Positions 34,062 to 46,751 of a stretch of 64,000 nt of DNA are shown here, in pieces. The notes beneath the pieces were generated by a model. It was not told the origin of the DNA. It did no database searches and saw only the letters and a program-made list of their open reading frames with translations. The translations under genes were made by a program, and so were the position numbers. The stretch is from Torymus aiolomorphi (taxonomy: Eukaryota > Arthropoda > Insecta > Hymenoptera > Torymidae): contig CM070877.1 of the NCBI GenBank assembly GCA_036365515.1, positions 17,798,701 through 17,862,700 on the forward strand, given 5' to 3'. Positions within the stretch are counted from its first letter, which is position 1. The number at the start of each line of letters is the position of its first letter.

Positions 34062-37000
34062 GAGTCTCTGCCCTCGGGAAAAAAGAAGCGGCGCGAGTTC
34101 CTGGTCAGACCGCGCGTGACGTCACGCCGAAAAAAGAGGTGAACGCACTCGAGAACCTTTGCCAGCCTCGTAAATCAGCGAAGAGAGAGAGAGAATCTCT
34201 CTGCGCGTTCTTCTTTGCACGCGCGTCGAGCTTTTTTCCCTGCTTATCTTATTATCCGGGGCTGCTGCAGCTGCTGTGCGTGGAGAGGAAGGTTTTTTGG
34301 GTATGGGGTGTTCGATTGAATTTCATTAGCGCGCCGCGCGGATGGGATGGATTCGTAATGAGGGGGGGGATATATATGTATACGCCGCGCGTGACGGGAC
34401 GACGATGATGGGATGAGTATGCGTTTATATAGTACGGGTTTATGCGGTTTTTAGCACGGAATTTTTTCGAGCTGCGAATAAAGTACAATACGATTTCGGA
34501 CAAATAACGTGGTTGCGGACGGTTCTCTTTTTTTAATTGGTTTTGTAGAAGAAAGCTTGTTGACGTTTTGTAAATAACATTTTTTTAATTGTTGATATTG
34601 TGAAAACATGTACTTATATTAACACAATAATATTTATTACACTCGACTGTTACTGAAAACCCGATTAGTTAATTTTTAATACAATTTTCAGTGGAAATAT
34701 ATTAACTTATCGGTAAACGAGTTAGATCAATAATTCCCGAAGACTTTAAAAAGTTTCCGATTAAATATGTAACGTTCTATATAAATATAATCTTCTGAAT
34801 TACTAATTTCTGGATTTTAATTAATATCAGACGTGAAAGTAATTATCTGCTAACGAGCTATACATTTTTTAATAATACCATAATTTAAATTCATTTCAAA
34901 TAAAGTAGATGAAATACATACATTAAATAATTATAATCGTAATTTACGGATACGTGTATTTATCGCTAATGAAGGCAAAGAAAAGGATATTGGAAAACGA
35001 TAAAGAATTATACGAACAAATAAAACAGCAACAATCTGCAGTTTCATTGCGCAACCTCCGAAGACTTCCCGAAAATTATATATGCGCGCGAACTTTCTCT
35101 GCAAACATCCACAGCGCGAGTGAAAATTTCGCCGTGAACTAATGACTACTTAAATTCCCTCTTAACAAATGATTTATCGCCGAGGTGCAAAACTAACTGC
35201 CTGTGTAATCATCGCATGCTTCGCAAATTAGACGTACAAATGATAGAGGCCCACCAGAGCAGGAAATTTCTCGAAAATTTGTTTTCCCAGACTAATGATA
35301 ATCATTACGCGCATCTATCGTAACAGTTATCGCAGAAAAATCAGGTATATCGATCAAAACTGTACTTATTTTTCGGTTTGGTGACTCTTCGCGTTTGTAT
35401 TGATTTATCAGTCGCGCTGCATAAATTACTATTATTGAGAAAGGGATGGTTATTTTCTTATGACGACGAGTACTCATTTATGCACTCTTATGCCATCGGC
35501 GAGAATAACAATTTACTTTACATAAGAAAAGTATAGGCGCTAAAGAGTTTTTTCTTCCACTATATTTAACGATCTCATTGATTCGTATAATAATAATAAT
35601 ACCATTTTTAAAAATATTACATACAGCTAATATCCATACGAAAATATCGCTTTAAACGTACTAACACCTGTAATAAACACGAGGATACTCAGTACAAAAT
35701 TCTGTTTGATCTCAAAACACCCTATACACGTGCAAACCATCCGCTGAAAAATCCAATTGCAAAATAGTATCAAACAGAATCCAATCTTTCAGTACTACCG
35801 AATTCATTGCTCCAAATACCAACGAACCTCGCCAACGCACGCAGGCAAACAAATGCACGTCAACCATACCATTCTAACTGAAAACCTCTAAAGCATACCA
35901 CAAATTACGCTACTCAAAACCCTCTCACTCGTTTCCCCTCATTAAACTCTCTTTCTCTCATCCTCAAAACCAACCAGGCGCCACACGTCGAAAAACAACA
36001 ATCCCCCCTTCCGCTTTCACCTGTAAAAGCTCCGTCAGCGCGCGAGGGGCAAACATACACACACGCGCGGGGGTCGATTCGATCGCATTGGTAATCGTAA
36101 TCGGCGAAAACACTCTCTGTGACCGCGCTCGCGTGAACGAAATTCCCTACGCGAGAGAAAGGGAAGCACAGCACAACGCTGGCGATAAAATCGGAACTAT
36201 ATGCCGCTGCCGGCGGCGGTGGTGGCGGCGGCCTAGTAACGGCATATTCGCGCGCCGTCGTGTCAATGTATATTTACGCCTCGGTTTACGAGCCGCGCGT
36301 ATTTTCCAAAACTCGTCGACGGTCGAGAGCGTATGTGTGGGGGAGAGTTTTTGGCGATAAGGATCGATTAATTTGGGAGAAAGAGGTGGCGCGTGAATGG
36401 CGGAAAAAGGAAAAGCAGATAAGTGCATTAGAAGTGTGCAACTGTAAAATATTGGGTAGATATCTTTGTAGTAAAATGAGGTAAAGGTTACGTGTCATAT
36501 TATCTCCTATTTGTTATTCTGCATTAGATACATTTGGACTCATCTGCATTCGCGTAATCGCATCATAATCATATAGACGAAGGGCGTTGCGCAATAATTA
36601 ATTCCTGCAAGCGCGACGGAGAAATAATTGAATTGGAGTTTACCCAATTTGACGGCAAATTAACTAATGGCGTTCAACGATCCTTCGAGTTTCTGGGAAT
36701 CGAAAATGGTTACATCGTGATACGAGCGCGATAGTATTATATGCGTCCACAGATGAGAGATAAAGGTATAAATACATTGATTATTGGCGTATTGGACGTT
36801 GGGCGTGATTATTTAAACGCACCAATTTTTCTTTTAATCGCGATTATAAAGTTTCATTGTCTCAATATTACTTCGTAACGTGCTGCTAATAAATGATATC
36901 AATGATTGACTGTCCACATCACGAGAAATAGACAATTAATGCATGTACAGTAGATGTAACATCATAATGTGTTACGCAATGTCAGGCTACTGCTGGTAAT

Positions 37001-40000
37001 TTAAAAACGAGAAAACTGTTCAACATCGCTTTCCATGACAATTAAAGGAGTTTTCTTTTTAAAATAAAGGAAAGTTGAAAAAGTTAAGGACAGAGCAGAG
37101 CGGAAAAAGAATCTGCAGAAATGATTCAGGCGAGAAACGCGAATAAACGCTTTATTACACAAAAAAAGTGAGAAGAAAGCGATTCCATTCCCCGAACAAA
37201 GAGAGTATAAGGAAGATAAATCTGAAAAATGTTGCAATAACTCATTTTCATATTTAATTAACAATTTCGTTCTTTTCCTCTTTTTTAATTTGCACTAGTA
37301 TAATACAATCACATAACAAATGGAAATTTTGCACTAAGAACTTCAGTTTAAAATGTAGCTGATATTAAACTACTGTAGCAATAATGATTTCGCATTATAC
37401 TGCTGTGACTTGCAAAATTGCTTAGAAACGGGATTCAACTCCAAGCGAAAGAGGATCAACAGTTTTAAAATGACGATATAAAAACTTTCAATTTGTAACA
37501 TCTTTCAGAATATTTTCAAAAACATTAAATATCATGATTAGTACTGAATTTGTACAATAATATGCTGTAAGTTACTTACTGCTAAACAAATATTCTACTA
37601 TACTGAACATTTTCAGGAACCATGAAAAAAAATATACATATAACTTTATACTGATAACAAAGTTGTATATTCTATGAAATCGTGCTTTTGTCCATTAGAC
37701 TACAAAGAGAAATATTCAATTAAGACGATATAAAGAGAAAATACCCTTAGCTTTCCTTTCCCACTGCCGGGCTAGCTCAGCAGGTTTTAGTCATAATAAT
37801 TAAGGAGAAAAACACGTAACAAACTCTCTCATTGAATACCTGCGTCGGATGCTTGGCAACAAAGTGGTTTCCGCATATAAGTGCATTTCTGTCCTAATCA
37901 GATTTCAATCAAGTGAGCGCGGTTAGACAGTGTATGGCTGTATCAAGGTGGTGGAAGAAAAAAATTGTTTTTCTTGTAACGTGCTAATTACGGGAACGTC
38001 TAATATTTTATTCGAATCGATGTATAAATCTTTTTTAATGCTTTTAGCATTGTTTAATCTTGCTTTATAAATCGGTTTTATGCATTTTTAAAGGAATCGA
38101 TTGCACAGTCTATGACTCGGTAATCGATGAGTTCAGAGTAAAAATATAAAGATGCGGATAAAGTGGCCGAATTCTGGGATTTATATTTAAAATGCTAAAC
38201 AGTTAATATTTATTTGTTTAAGGTAAACGAATTTTTACTTTTAACCAGTTTCCAAGTATTCCAAAGAAATTAACAAATTTTAATGTTTACTCGTACTGTT
38301 TGTGTGTGGACATTAAATGTTTGTAACGTAAAACGAAATAATCAATAGACGTTGTGCAAACTTCGGACATCTATTTTTAGCGTTTTATAAAAATTTTTTT
38401 ATTAAAACCAATTTATCAATTATAAACAGAAAATTAACTCTTACACGTTATTCGCAGCTATTAATTAATCAAAAGTTTATTCATTATTTTTCAGCTAAAC
38501 TTCCAACAAAACGAAAATGTCAACTACATCCATCTCAAGTGGCTTCTTACAAGCATTATACACTCCCGGAAAACCACGACTAGAGTTTCAACGAACAGCG
38601 CACGAAAGCTAGAACAACCAACTCGCTGGCTATTAAGATACTGCAGTACTTACACAGAACGAGAGAGACCGAGAGAGAGAGAGGAAGGAAGGGGAGAGAG
38701 GGAATGGGAAAAGGAGGCAAGGCGAGAGAGAAAGACGAGTAGAATCTCGAGAGGCGTCGTTATGATCGAGTGGGATGAATTGTTGGTTTTCGCGGAGCGG
38801 TTCCAGTCCGGCTGATTAAGGTTACTATACGCGCAAAGCGGGTCGCGACGCATTATTCTCTTTCTCTTTCTCGCTCTCCGCTATACTTCCACGAGCAAAT
38901 AATCCGCGAGCGTTCTGTACGCCGTATAAGTATATACCGCGTGCACGAGCTACGCGCGTTTTGTTTATACGGTGCGCATATTTTTGGGAGGATACAGCGA
39001 GGCGGTGGAGGGACTTTTGTTCTCGCGTTCGGGCAACGTTTGAGATTTTTATGGGTCGGCGAGCGCGAATATGCGCGGAGAGGAAGAATTTTCAGACGGC
39101 AGGAGAGAGGATGGGATTCGAAAGCGCGGATAGGAGTGAACGCCCGAAAAATTGACGTAAGACTGGCGGGTTTTACATATCAATGAATTTCGTTTGTCTA
39201 TTGCAAAGAGAGGTATGTGGTGATGGTAAAAATAGAAGAGAACAATATATTTTTGTTTCGTAAATGTAGGAAAAGAGTTATGGAATTTTGTATTATTTTG
39301 AAAACTAGAGCAAAAATAATGCTTCAGGCTTTTATTAGAAATTGTGTGCCCCAGCTTCGAGCGTAATAAAACAAAACGATTTAAGGGGCTAAATTGCTTT
39401 ATAATACTTTCCAGCTTCGAGAGTATGAAAAAACTTAATACAATTAAACTTCTCGGAAGATTCACGAGCTCGTGCAGCCTCGGCCGCGCGCGGAAAAACA
39501 ACGCGCGCGCTTTTTTCCTTGAAACGCCTGTGTTGCAGCGCGAGTAATACTGAAAACTTCATGCATCCACGCGCTCGCATTCGAAAAATCGATAAAACTG
39601 CACGGAGCAGCACTCATAGGGAGGAAAAAAAAACGGTTGTCTCGCGACTCGAAAAGAGTAAATTTCAACGGAAGAATAAAAATCATCGTATTGCCGTCTC
39701 GGCTTTTCCTTGTTTATCCACCGCCGCGGCTGTTATCGCTCCCGCGCGCGTACCGAGAGAGTCAGTGAAAGACCAATGCTCATCGATCTTCATAAAACTT
39801 TCACGAATGTCTTTCGGAAAGCTCTATAGCAACGGCGGCGGCGCGCACGAGCGAGCGAGCTACACATGTTGCGCGAAAAAACTTTCTGTTACCCGGACAA
39901 CATAAAAACACTGGCTAGCGAGGAATCGACTTTTTGTAGTTTCTGTGTTTTTTGCGCGCGTGAGCTTGTTCGCGTGGTTATTAGTTACAGGTAAGTTGGT

Positions 40001-42221
40001 AAGAGTGTTGATTAATTCGGTGTGAATTTCTCAACGTAATTATCAAATTTTATTGATGTTTACACGTAAGTATTTGTTTTGGCTTTGGAAAGGGAAGTAT
40101 TTCATTTATGTAATCGAATTTATGAATATATATTGGTTTATTTATTTATTGTGTACATGAATTTTGCATGAAATGGATGTTGTTAGCAAAAAACCAATAA
40201 AAGTTTATATTTATACGACTACACAGTTATTAAACAAAAAGCAATTAATTATAGGCAAACTTTTACTTATAAATATGGACGATTTTATTTAATATTGCAA
40301 AATGTTTTTGAGTGGAAAATATAATTTAGTAACGTGAGATTAAATTTACTATATTATTCGTTGCTGCTCAAAAAGTTACATTCATGCAAAATTACCGTCA
40401 CTTATACTATTAGGGTGACTTCACCAGTGAAGAAACGAATAAGGAAATTGTAACTTTTGTTATTTAATTGAGTGGTTTAAAAATGGACTAAAAGTAAAAC
40501 CCTTTTGAAATTTATACTCTAAAATGTTCAAACTTTACGCCGGTGAGCAAATTTTGAATAAAGAATCAAAGTAAAAATTTTATTTAATAAAAATCTGTAA
40601 AAATATATCTCCTAAAAACCAGTAAAGAAACACGCAATCTTAGTATCTAAATACGTTTCACCAGCGAAGGAATACATCGCCAGCGATGATTTTATTCTTA
40701 ACAAGATAATTTCTTTTATGCAGAATCTTTATATAAAATGAAATCAAAATTTTCAAGGATTCGAAAATTATCGTCATGTTAGATAAACAATACATAGAAA
40801 GCTTGATATTTTCATATATATAAAGAAAATGTTCGTTAACTGGTGACTGTTCCAATACTGATGTAGTCATCCTACCATCAGTTACTTAGCAATATTTATT
40901 ATTCTCAGAGTCAAAAGGGATTGTAATAAGATATACAGAATTATAAAGACATACACAAAACTACAATAAGACATAATACACTAACGGTAAACAACTACTT
41001 CACCCTGTTACCCAATCTCCTCAACTTCTCACCCAACCACAAACCACCACCATAACCAACCTCCACTCCAGAACCCCGCTAACACCGTTCACACCCAAAA
41101 CTACAAGACCATCACTTCCCTCCTCTACCCCTAAAAATCCAAGAAAAAATATTAATCTCGCCCATTGTGCAACAACCGCCAGCACTCGCTCTTTGTGCGT
41201 TTCCCAAAGCTATTAATCGGGGAAAACTTTTCGCCAACTATCTCGCCTCGGCGCGGTCTGCACACGGGTTCGTGCTCGATGCTCGCATTTCGCCTCGGCG
41301 CGGCCGCTCCCTTTGCCCCCGCCGCACGAGCGTAGTTTCGCGGGTAGATGCGCGCAATCCACTTTGCGCGAGCCGGTGCAGTGAGAGAGTGAGGCGAACG
41401 CGGGGTGGAACGAAGCGGTTCTCGGCTTTTTTAAGACGCTTTTGAAAAAAGGGGGTTATTTAAGGTGTGACGTAGAAGGTGGCTGTTTATTTGATATTTT
41501 CCTTTGGATTTTAAAGTAGCTATAATGTTCTTTTTATCCGTAGAATTGGATATGTTCGAATGTTTAAATATTACCGTAGAGTGAGTAAAACTCTTGTCGT
41601 TTGATAATAACGAAGTTTCTAAAGTGTTATTTGTTAAAAATACTACGCAACGCTTTTATTTTTAGTTCCTTTTATCTGGAATAAGGTCGGGCAAGGATAA
41701 ATTGAACAGCGCCAGGTAAAGTGATTGAATTAATAATGATAAAAGGATGTATTTTATAAACATCAACTCATTCGCAGATATTACGAGGAAATAAGTGACA
41801 TTTAAATATACATATAAAATCCTGTAACCCGTAATATTTAAACTTTTCCGATAAAATTATACATTTCACATTGTCATGCGCAAAAAAAAAAAACGTTTAT
41901 TGTAGAATCATAATGTAGTTACAGTTAACCCGTGAATCGCATTCTTCTACAAAAAAGTACATCAAAGTACTCGCTCTCCTTTATCGCGTACAAGATGATT
42001 CCGTACAGCCCGAATTCAACAAGTACAGCGCGCTCACACGATTAAATAACAGCCACTGCGCGCGCCCAGTTTACATCAATCCGGAAACAAGCCCCTACCC
42101 CTCTCGCGAAAAAGGATAAAAATAAAGGAAACCGCGCACAAAAGGGACTGCCTGCAGATAGAGAGGAATAGTGGGAGAAATAGAGAAACGGCGAGAGAAC
42201 GAGCGAGAGATTTAGGGCGCG

Positions 42222-42224
<3 letters not shown>

Positions 42225-42258
<34 letters not shown>
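42225..42258 (+). repeat. (CAG)n trinucleotide tract
   Basis: About 11 AGC/CAG triplets. Minus-strand frames read it as poly-Leu or poly-Ala, but no splice sites or conserved sequence flank it, so it is annotated as simple repeat. Confidence 0.8.
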
Positions 42259-42259
<1 letters not shown>

Positions 42260-42787
42260 GCGTACATGTATATTCCCGACGGCGGCGTGCTAATTGAGCC
42301 TCCTCGTGCACGTAACTTTTCCTCAAAGCGACCCGTAATTATTTAAGTGTTGCCCGCGCGTGATACACACACGGCGCTCTCAGCTCGCGGCGGGATGAAA
42401 AGTGCAATAAAGCGAGCAGCCCGCGATCGCTTTGTAATTTCGCGCGCGGGCGTCGTCGCTTTTATCGCGCGTCCGGGATTTTCGACGCGCAGCGTATAGG
42501 GGGATGCAGTTGGTATTAGCCGCGATTCGTGAGAGGAGCGATTAGGTTTTACAGCATGTGTGTGTGTGAAGAGAGGTGAGAGGAATTTGCTTGAGAGCGA
42601 TAACGGTTTTTGCGTGCGCAAAGGTTTGCAGAAAGCGGCGGTTGTGTATGTAGATGTGCGTTTTTGCGATTCTATACTTTATTGGGGTTAGTTCTGAAAC
42701 TGTGTTTTCGTGTGTAGCTTGTATAGTGTCGAATAATAATTAAGTTTTTCTATTCTAATATGGATAATGCTATACTTTCGTTTTTTT

Positions 42788-43003
42788 ATGGGTCTCAAGT
42801 TCGCAGCATATTGGAGTACAACGAAAGAAAAAAAATTATTTTGCTTCATGGTTATAATATTAATTTTGTGTGCAGATTTAGTGTTTTATAGAATAAAATA
42901 ACTTTATAGCAAAGGATTAGATGAAATTTCCATTGTTTAATAACTTAAATTAATTGTAAGAAATTATTTCGTTGCATTCCAAAGATGCAAACTTCAGACC
43001 CAT
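42788..43003 (+). mobile_element. hAT-type MITE, copy 3
   Basis: Begins ATGGGTCTCAAGTTCGCAG and ends GATGCAAACTTCAGACCCAT. The interior shares TTAGATGAAATTTCCATTGT with copy 1. No clean 8-bp flanking duplication can be seen. Confidence 0.8.
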
Positions 43004-44772
43004 CATTTTATTCGCGACGGAGAAATCAACAAATTTAAAATGTTTATTCAATTTCAACAGCAGAAGTTTACTAAAATTTTCAGCTAAAGTTAAAACTTGA
43101 AATCTTTATTCAGTGTTGTAATTAGTTTGTAAAGACTTTTACAGCTTCGTAGCGCTTAATTAAAATCCACTTGTAAATTATTATTTCATTAGCGGGTGAC
43201 AATATTCGCTCCGTTATTTTTGCCTATAAATAATAAGCACGAGGTTTCGATAAAAGTTTATGATTTACATTGATTGTTTGCGTTTCGCAAAGCACAGGCA
43301 CTTAATTAATGTGATAGACTATATGCCGCTAGATTAAGATTTTAGTTTTCTCTCCGGTTACTTAACGTGTTTTCAAACTAACTTTTATCATAATTTTCAT
43401 ATTTAATCGTTATTAAATTGCAAGTGCACTATCGAAGTCGATAAATTAACTGAAATCTAACTTGAAAAAAAAAAAATGAAATATCTGCAAACTAGCAGAA
43501 AAATCGATATTGCGTTTACTTTATGAGTAATATTTCGCATATATAATACACCTTCGTTTTTCTTTTTTTTAGATAATTTTACGTAATAAGTTTTTTATGA
43601 TAAAAGCAGTATAAAAAGTCGTTTGTAACATCCCTAGTACTAGAAGCCTATAAAACTTTTTATAAGATTTCTCTTGCAATCGATAAAATATTAAAAAAAA
43701 AATTTCATGAAGTTTTATAAGGTTTAATACTTCTCTCTCTCTCTGGCAGGGTATAAAAATGAAAAATGCAATAAATATATTTCGCTTCGTAACTGCAAAA
43801 AGAAACCCTTGAAAAAAAAACGGCATTGGAAAGCTCGTTACTCGCTGAATAAAACTCTTTTAAAAACATTTTCAACCATAAATAGCCTGTTACTTGCAAC
43901 TAATACACGTAAAATCCTTGATTAATCCAATTTTTTGCGCTTAGCATGTATATATTCACTTTTACAATGAAACAGCTTACGTAACGCGTAAAGTATAAAT
44001 AATCCAACAATCTATATAAATCCAACGACACCCACGTACATTTTATACCTCTGCTCCCGTACAGAACACTTATTATAATTAATCGACAGCAAAGACACTT
44101 TTAATCATCTCGACATGAACCACCTCACGCTCGAATGACGCAGCGACTTGCAATATACATTCGACCATCAGCCGCATCGCGAAGGCCGCGGATCGAACGA
44201 ACCAACAACTCTCCGCCCTAACGAACCCTTTTTATTTCCGAGTCGAGTTTTTCGCAGAACGATAGGTATATATAGTAACAGCCGTGCCTATAGTCGCCAC
44301 GTGTCGGATTTGCGCGAGAAGCCCGCCGCGGCGCGGGCTTGATTGATCGGCGCTCATTTGCACGTAAGGCACACAAAGAGAAAGAGAGCCAAGGCTTCCT
44401 CCTCCTGCTCCTGACTTCGCTTTGCACTCGGCTGTAATGGATAAGCTGAGAAGTCGCGTTTTCTGGTTTGCCGGGGAGTTCGTTTTTCGAAAAGGATACT
44501 TTTGAAGGTTGAAGGTTTGGGTGAAAAATGAATTGTTCGTGACAATATAAAATTATGTGCGATGAAAAGTTAATTCAAACGCGAGACGTGAACTGAAAGA
44601 TTGAAAAATGCTCTTTTTTAAGAGGGAAATCTGTACGGCAATTTATCGGAATTTTAGTCTATTTCTATACGCTAGGTAAATTGAATTTTGTTGAACAGTT
44701 AGAAATTAAAAATTATTTAATCGTTCTATAAAACCGATGAAACTGTATAACTGTATTCAAATTTATTTAATA

Positions 44773-45430
44773 CTAGCCATCTCTAAGCGCGCTTCGCGCG
44801 CTTAATTTTAGCAAACCTTCGCGCCATTTTTGTTTTTGTAACCTAGCAACCCATTACTCCCTCCAACCAAATCACGAAAAAGTTGATATAACAAATCCAT
44901 AATTTTTTTAAGTTAGGAGGATTAGTGCATAGCGAAAAAGGCATTTAGTTTGATAACAAAATTGTTATAGAATAATTCATATTTTTTTTACGTCACCCAA
45001 CTACAAAGATAAAATACCGTTATTTCTGATAAAACGGCATTTTCATCAATTTTCACTAATTGACTGAAATTATTTAAACAAAGCTTTATTATTCACGAGC
45101 AATTAATTAAGCTGCTACATGGTATACTCAACTACATGGAAGTATTAACTAAATTATTATGTTTGATAATCAATTTACTGCCCTCGTAAGGGCATTCAAA
45201 AATTGCCGTAGCCGATGGTATTTCACATCGTCTTGGCGGGGTATTGGTAAAAGTTTTCAACTAGCAATAATCGCACCTCGGTAGAACCTCATTGGTTACG
45301 ATATCGCCGCTGCGCAAAGATACTTGAATATGGCCAGGCTACCTCTACTTGTACCCGCGACCGTGTCTTATTGCTAGTAGATTATCCTTAGCCACCTGGC
45401 GGATGAGTCGGTAAGTAGAATTGCCCGGGA
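44773..45430 (-). mobile_element. Candidate non-autonomous Helitron
   Basis: Read on the minus strand the element would end with a GC hairpin (AAGCGCGCGAAGCGCGCTT, 44785-44803), eight bases, then CTAG at 44776-44773 followed by T. The other end contains TCCCGGGCAATTCTACTTAC, the kind of 5' subterminal block found in Helitrons. The 5' boundary is approximate and there is no coding capacity. Annotated from end structure alone. Confidence 0.4.
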
Positions 45431-46692
45431 AATTCAAATTCGTATAAATCCGAGAATCATTAAATGTGTTTATTTTGTTTGAATAATAGGCTAGTTTATT
45501 ATTATTTTAAATAACATTAAGCTTACTATCGTCAAGACTGTATAAAATCATGTTACTGTTGCATAACAAATCAATTATTGCAATAATACTAACATTTATA
45601 TAAATAAAAGTAATTTGACATGAGTTTTTGATATTTTTAGAATAAAAATTTATTTTCAACAATATTCTTAGTTTTTAATAAAATTAGTTATTAAATATAG
45701 AATCGGCGTTTGTATTTCTTTCAATCTTTTCGATTTTAGTAATTACTACTCATCAATTATTTGATGCTTTAATTTATTATACCATCGTAAATAATAAAAT
45801 GATAATTAAAGGGTTAATGAATGTAAACATTAATACACTTTACTTTTGTTTATTTGTGTTGTAATAATATTACATATCAGTAATTAACGTTCAAACAAGA
45901 GCAGGCATATATCAGACTATAAACAAGTTAGTAAAAAGTATCAAATGTACCTTATGCATTTTAATAATAAGCAGACTTGCATTTTAATCCACAAATGAAA
46001 TAATGTATACAATTTTAAAGTACATCGTAAATTATTAATTGCTGTTTATTACGTAACTCCGCCAGTATTTAGGCGATATTTATGAAAAAGATTGCGATTT
46101 AATTTTATTCAATATGATTAACGCTCTTTTAATAATTGTTATAAACTTTTCGTAGATAATTTAATCAAGGATAACGATTTCCACGTTTTATTGTAAACCT
46201 TTAAGAATTCACGAAATGACTTGAGTACTCGACATTTTTAAACACTTTATAATAAACAAAAAGGAAATATACAAGATGTAGTTGTTTAAATGATTTTCAC
46301 ATTTCATATTTTGTATTTGAAATTAGAATAAGCATAGCTATGACCACTAAAATAATTTAATGAAAAAGAAACGGGCATATTACGACAACGACACTACAAT
46401 GAAATCAGATTACACCGAATGACTAATCCGCACGTGGCGCGTCAACCAAATCACTAAACATAAAAAGAAAAACTCAATCACCCACCACATTACCCCATAC
46501 CAACAGCAAAAAAGAAAAAACAAGCAAACCCACGCCGCGATTCCCCATCTCACTCGTTATACGCAAATACACAAAAATACAAAGCACGCAGTTCGTTTCC
46601 TGGCGGAACCGAACTCCACGTTTTTTCTTTCCGCTCACATCACCATCACATACATATTTTCCGCGCCACGGCCACCTTGACCTTCCGACCAA

Positions 46693-46695
<3 letters not shown>

Positions 46696-46746
<51 letters not shown>
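46696..46746 (+). repeat. (CT)n microsatellite, about 25 units
   Basis: Long uninterrupted CT run (GA on the minus strand). It generates the Arg-Glu repeat in two overlapping minus-strand ORFs that have no other support. Confidence 0.95.

Positions 46747-46751
<5 letters not shown>

Larger units (their letters stand above)
26844..42787. other. Gene-poor region upstream of the recognised exons
   Basis: No coding exon with supported splice sites is seen on either strand, apart from repeats listed separately. The block alternates AT-rich DNA with GC- and CpG-rich stretches (28.1-28.6, 29.3-29.8, 31.2-32.3, 33.8-34.4, 36.0-36.4, 38.6-39.9, 41.2-41.5, 42.0-42.6 kb) that carry GAGA- or CTCT-type runs. 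If the missing 5' exon is beyond this window this is all first intron; otherwise it is upstream DNA. Confidence 0.5.

Noticed and set aside
38642..38853. Candidate 5' exon on the minus strand ending at a gtaagt donor (38642-38647)
   Set aside because: The open frame would leave two spare bases rather than the one required by exon 26685-26843, and the sequence is a GA-rich tract; a noncoding 5' exon cannot be excluded.
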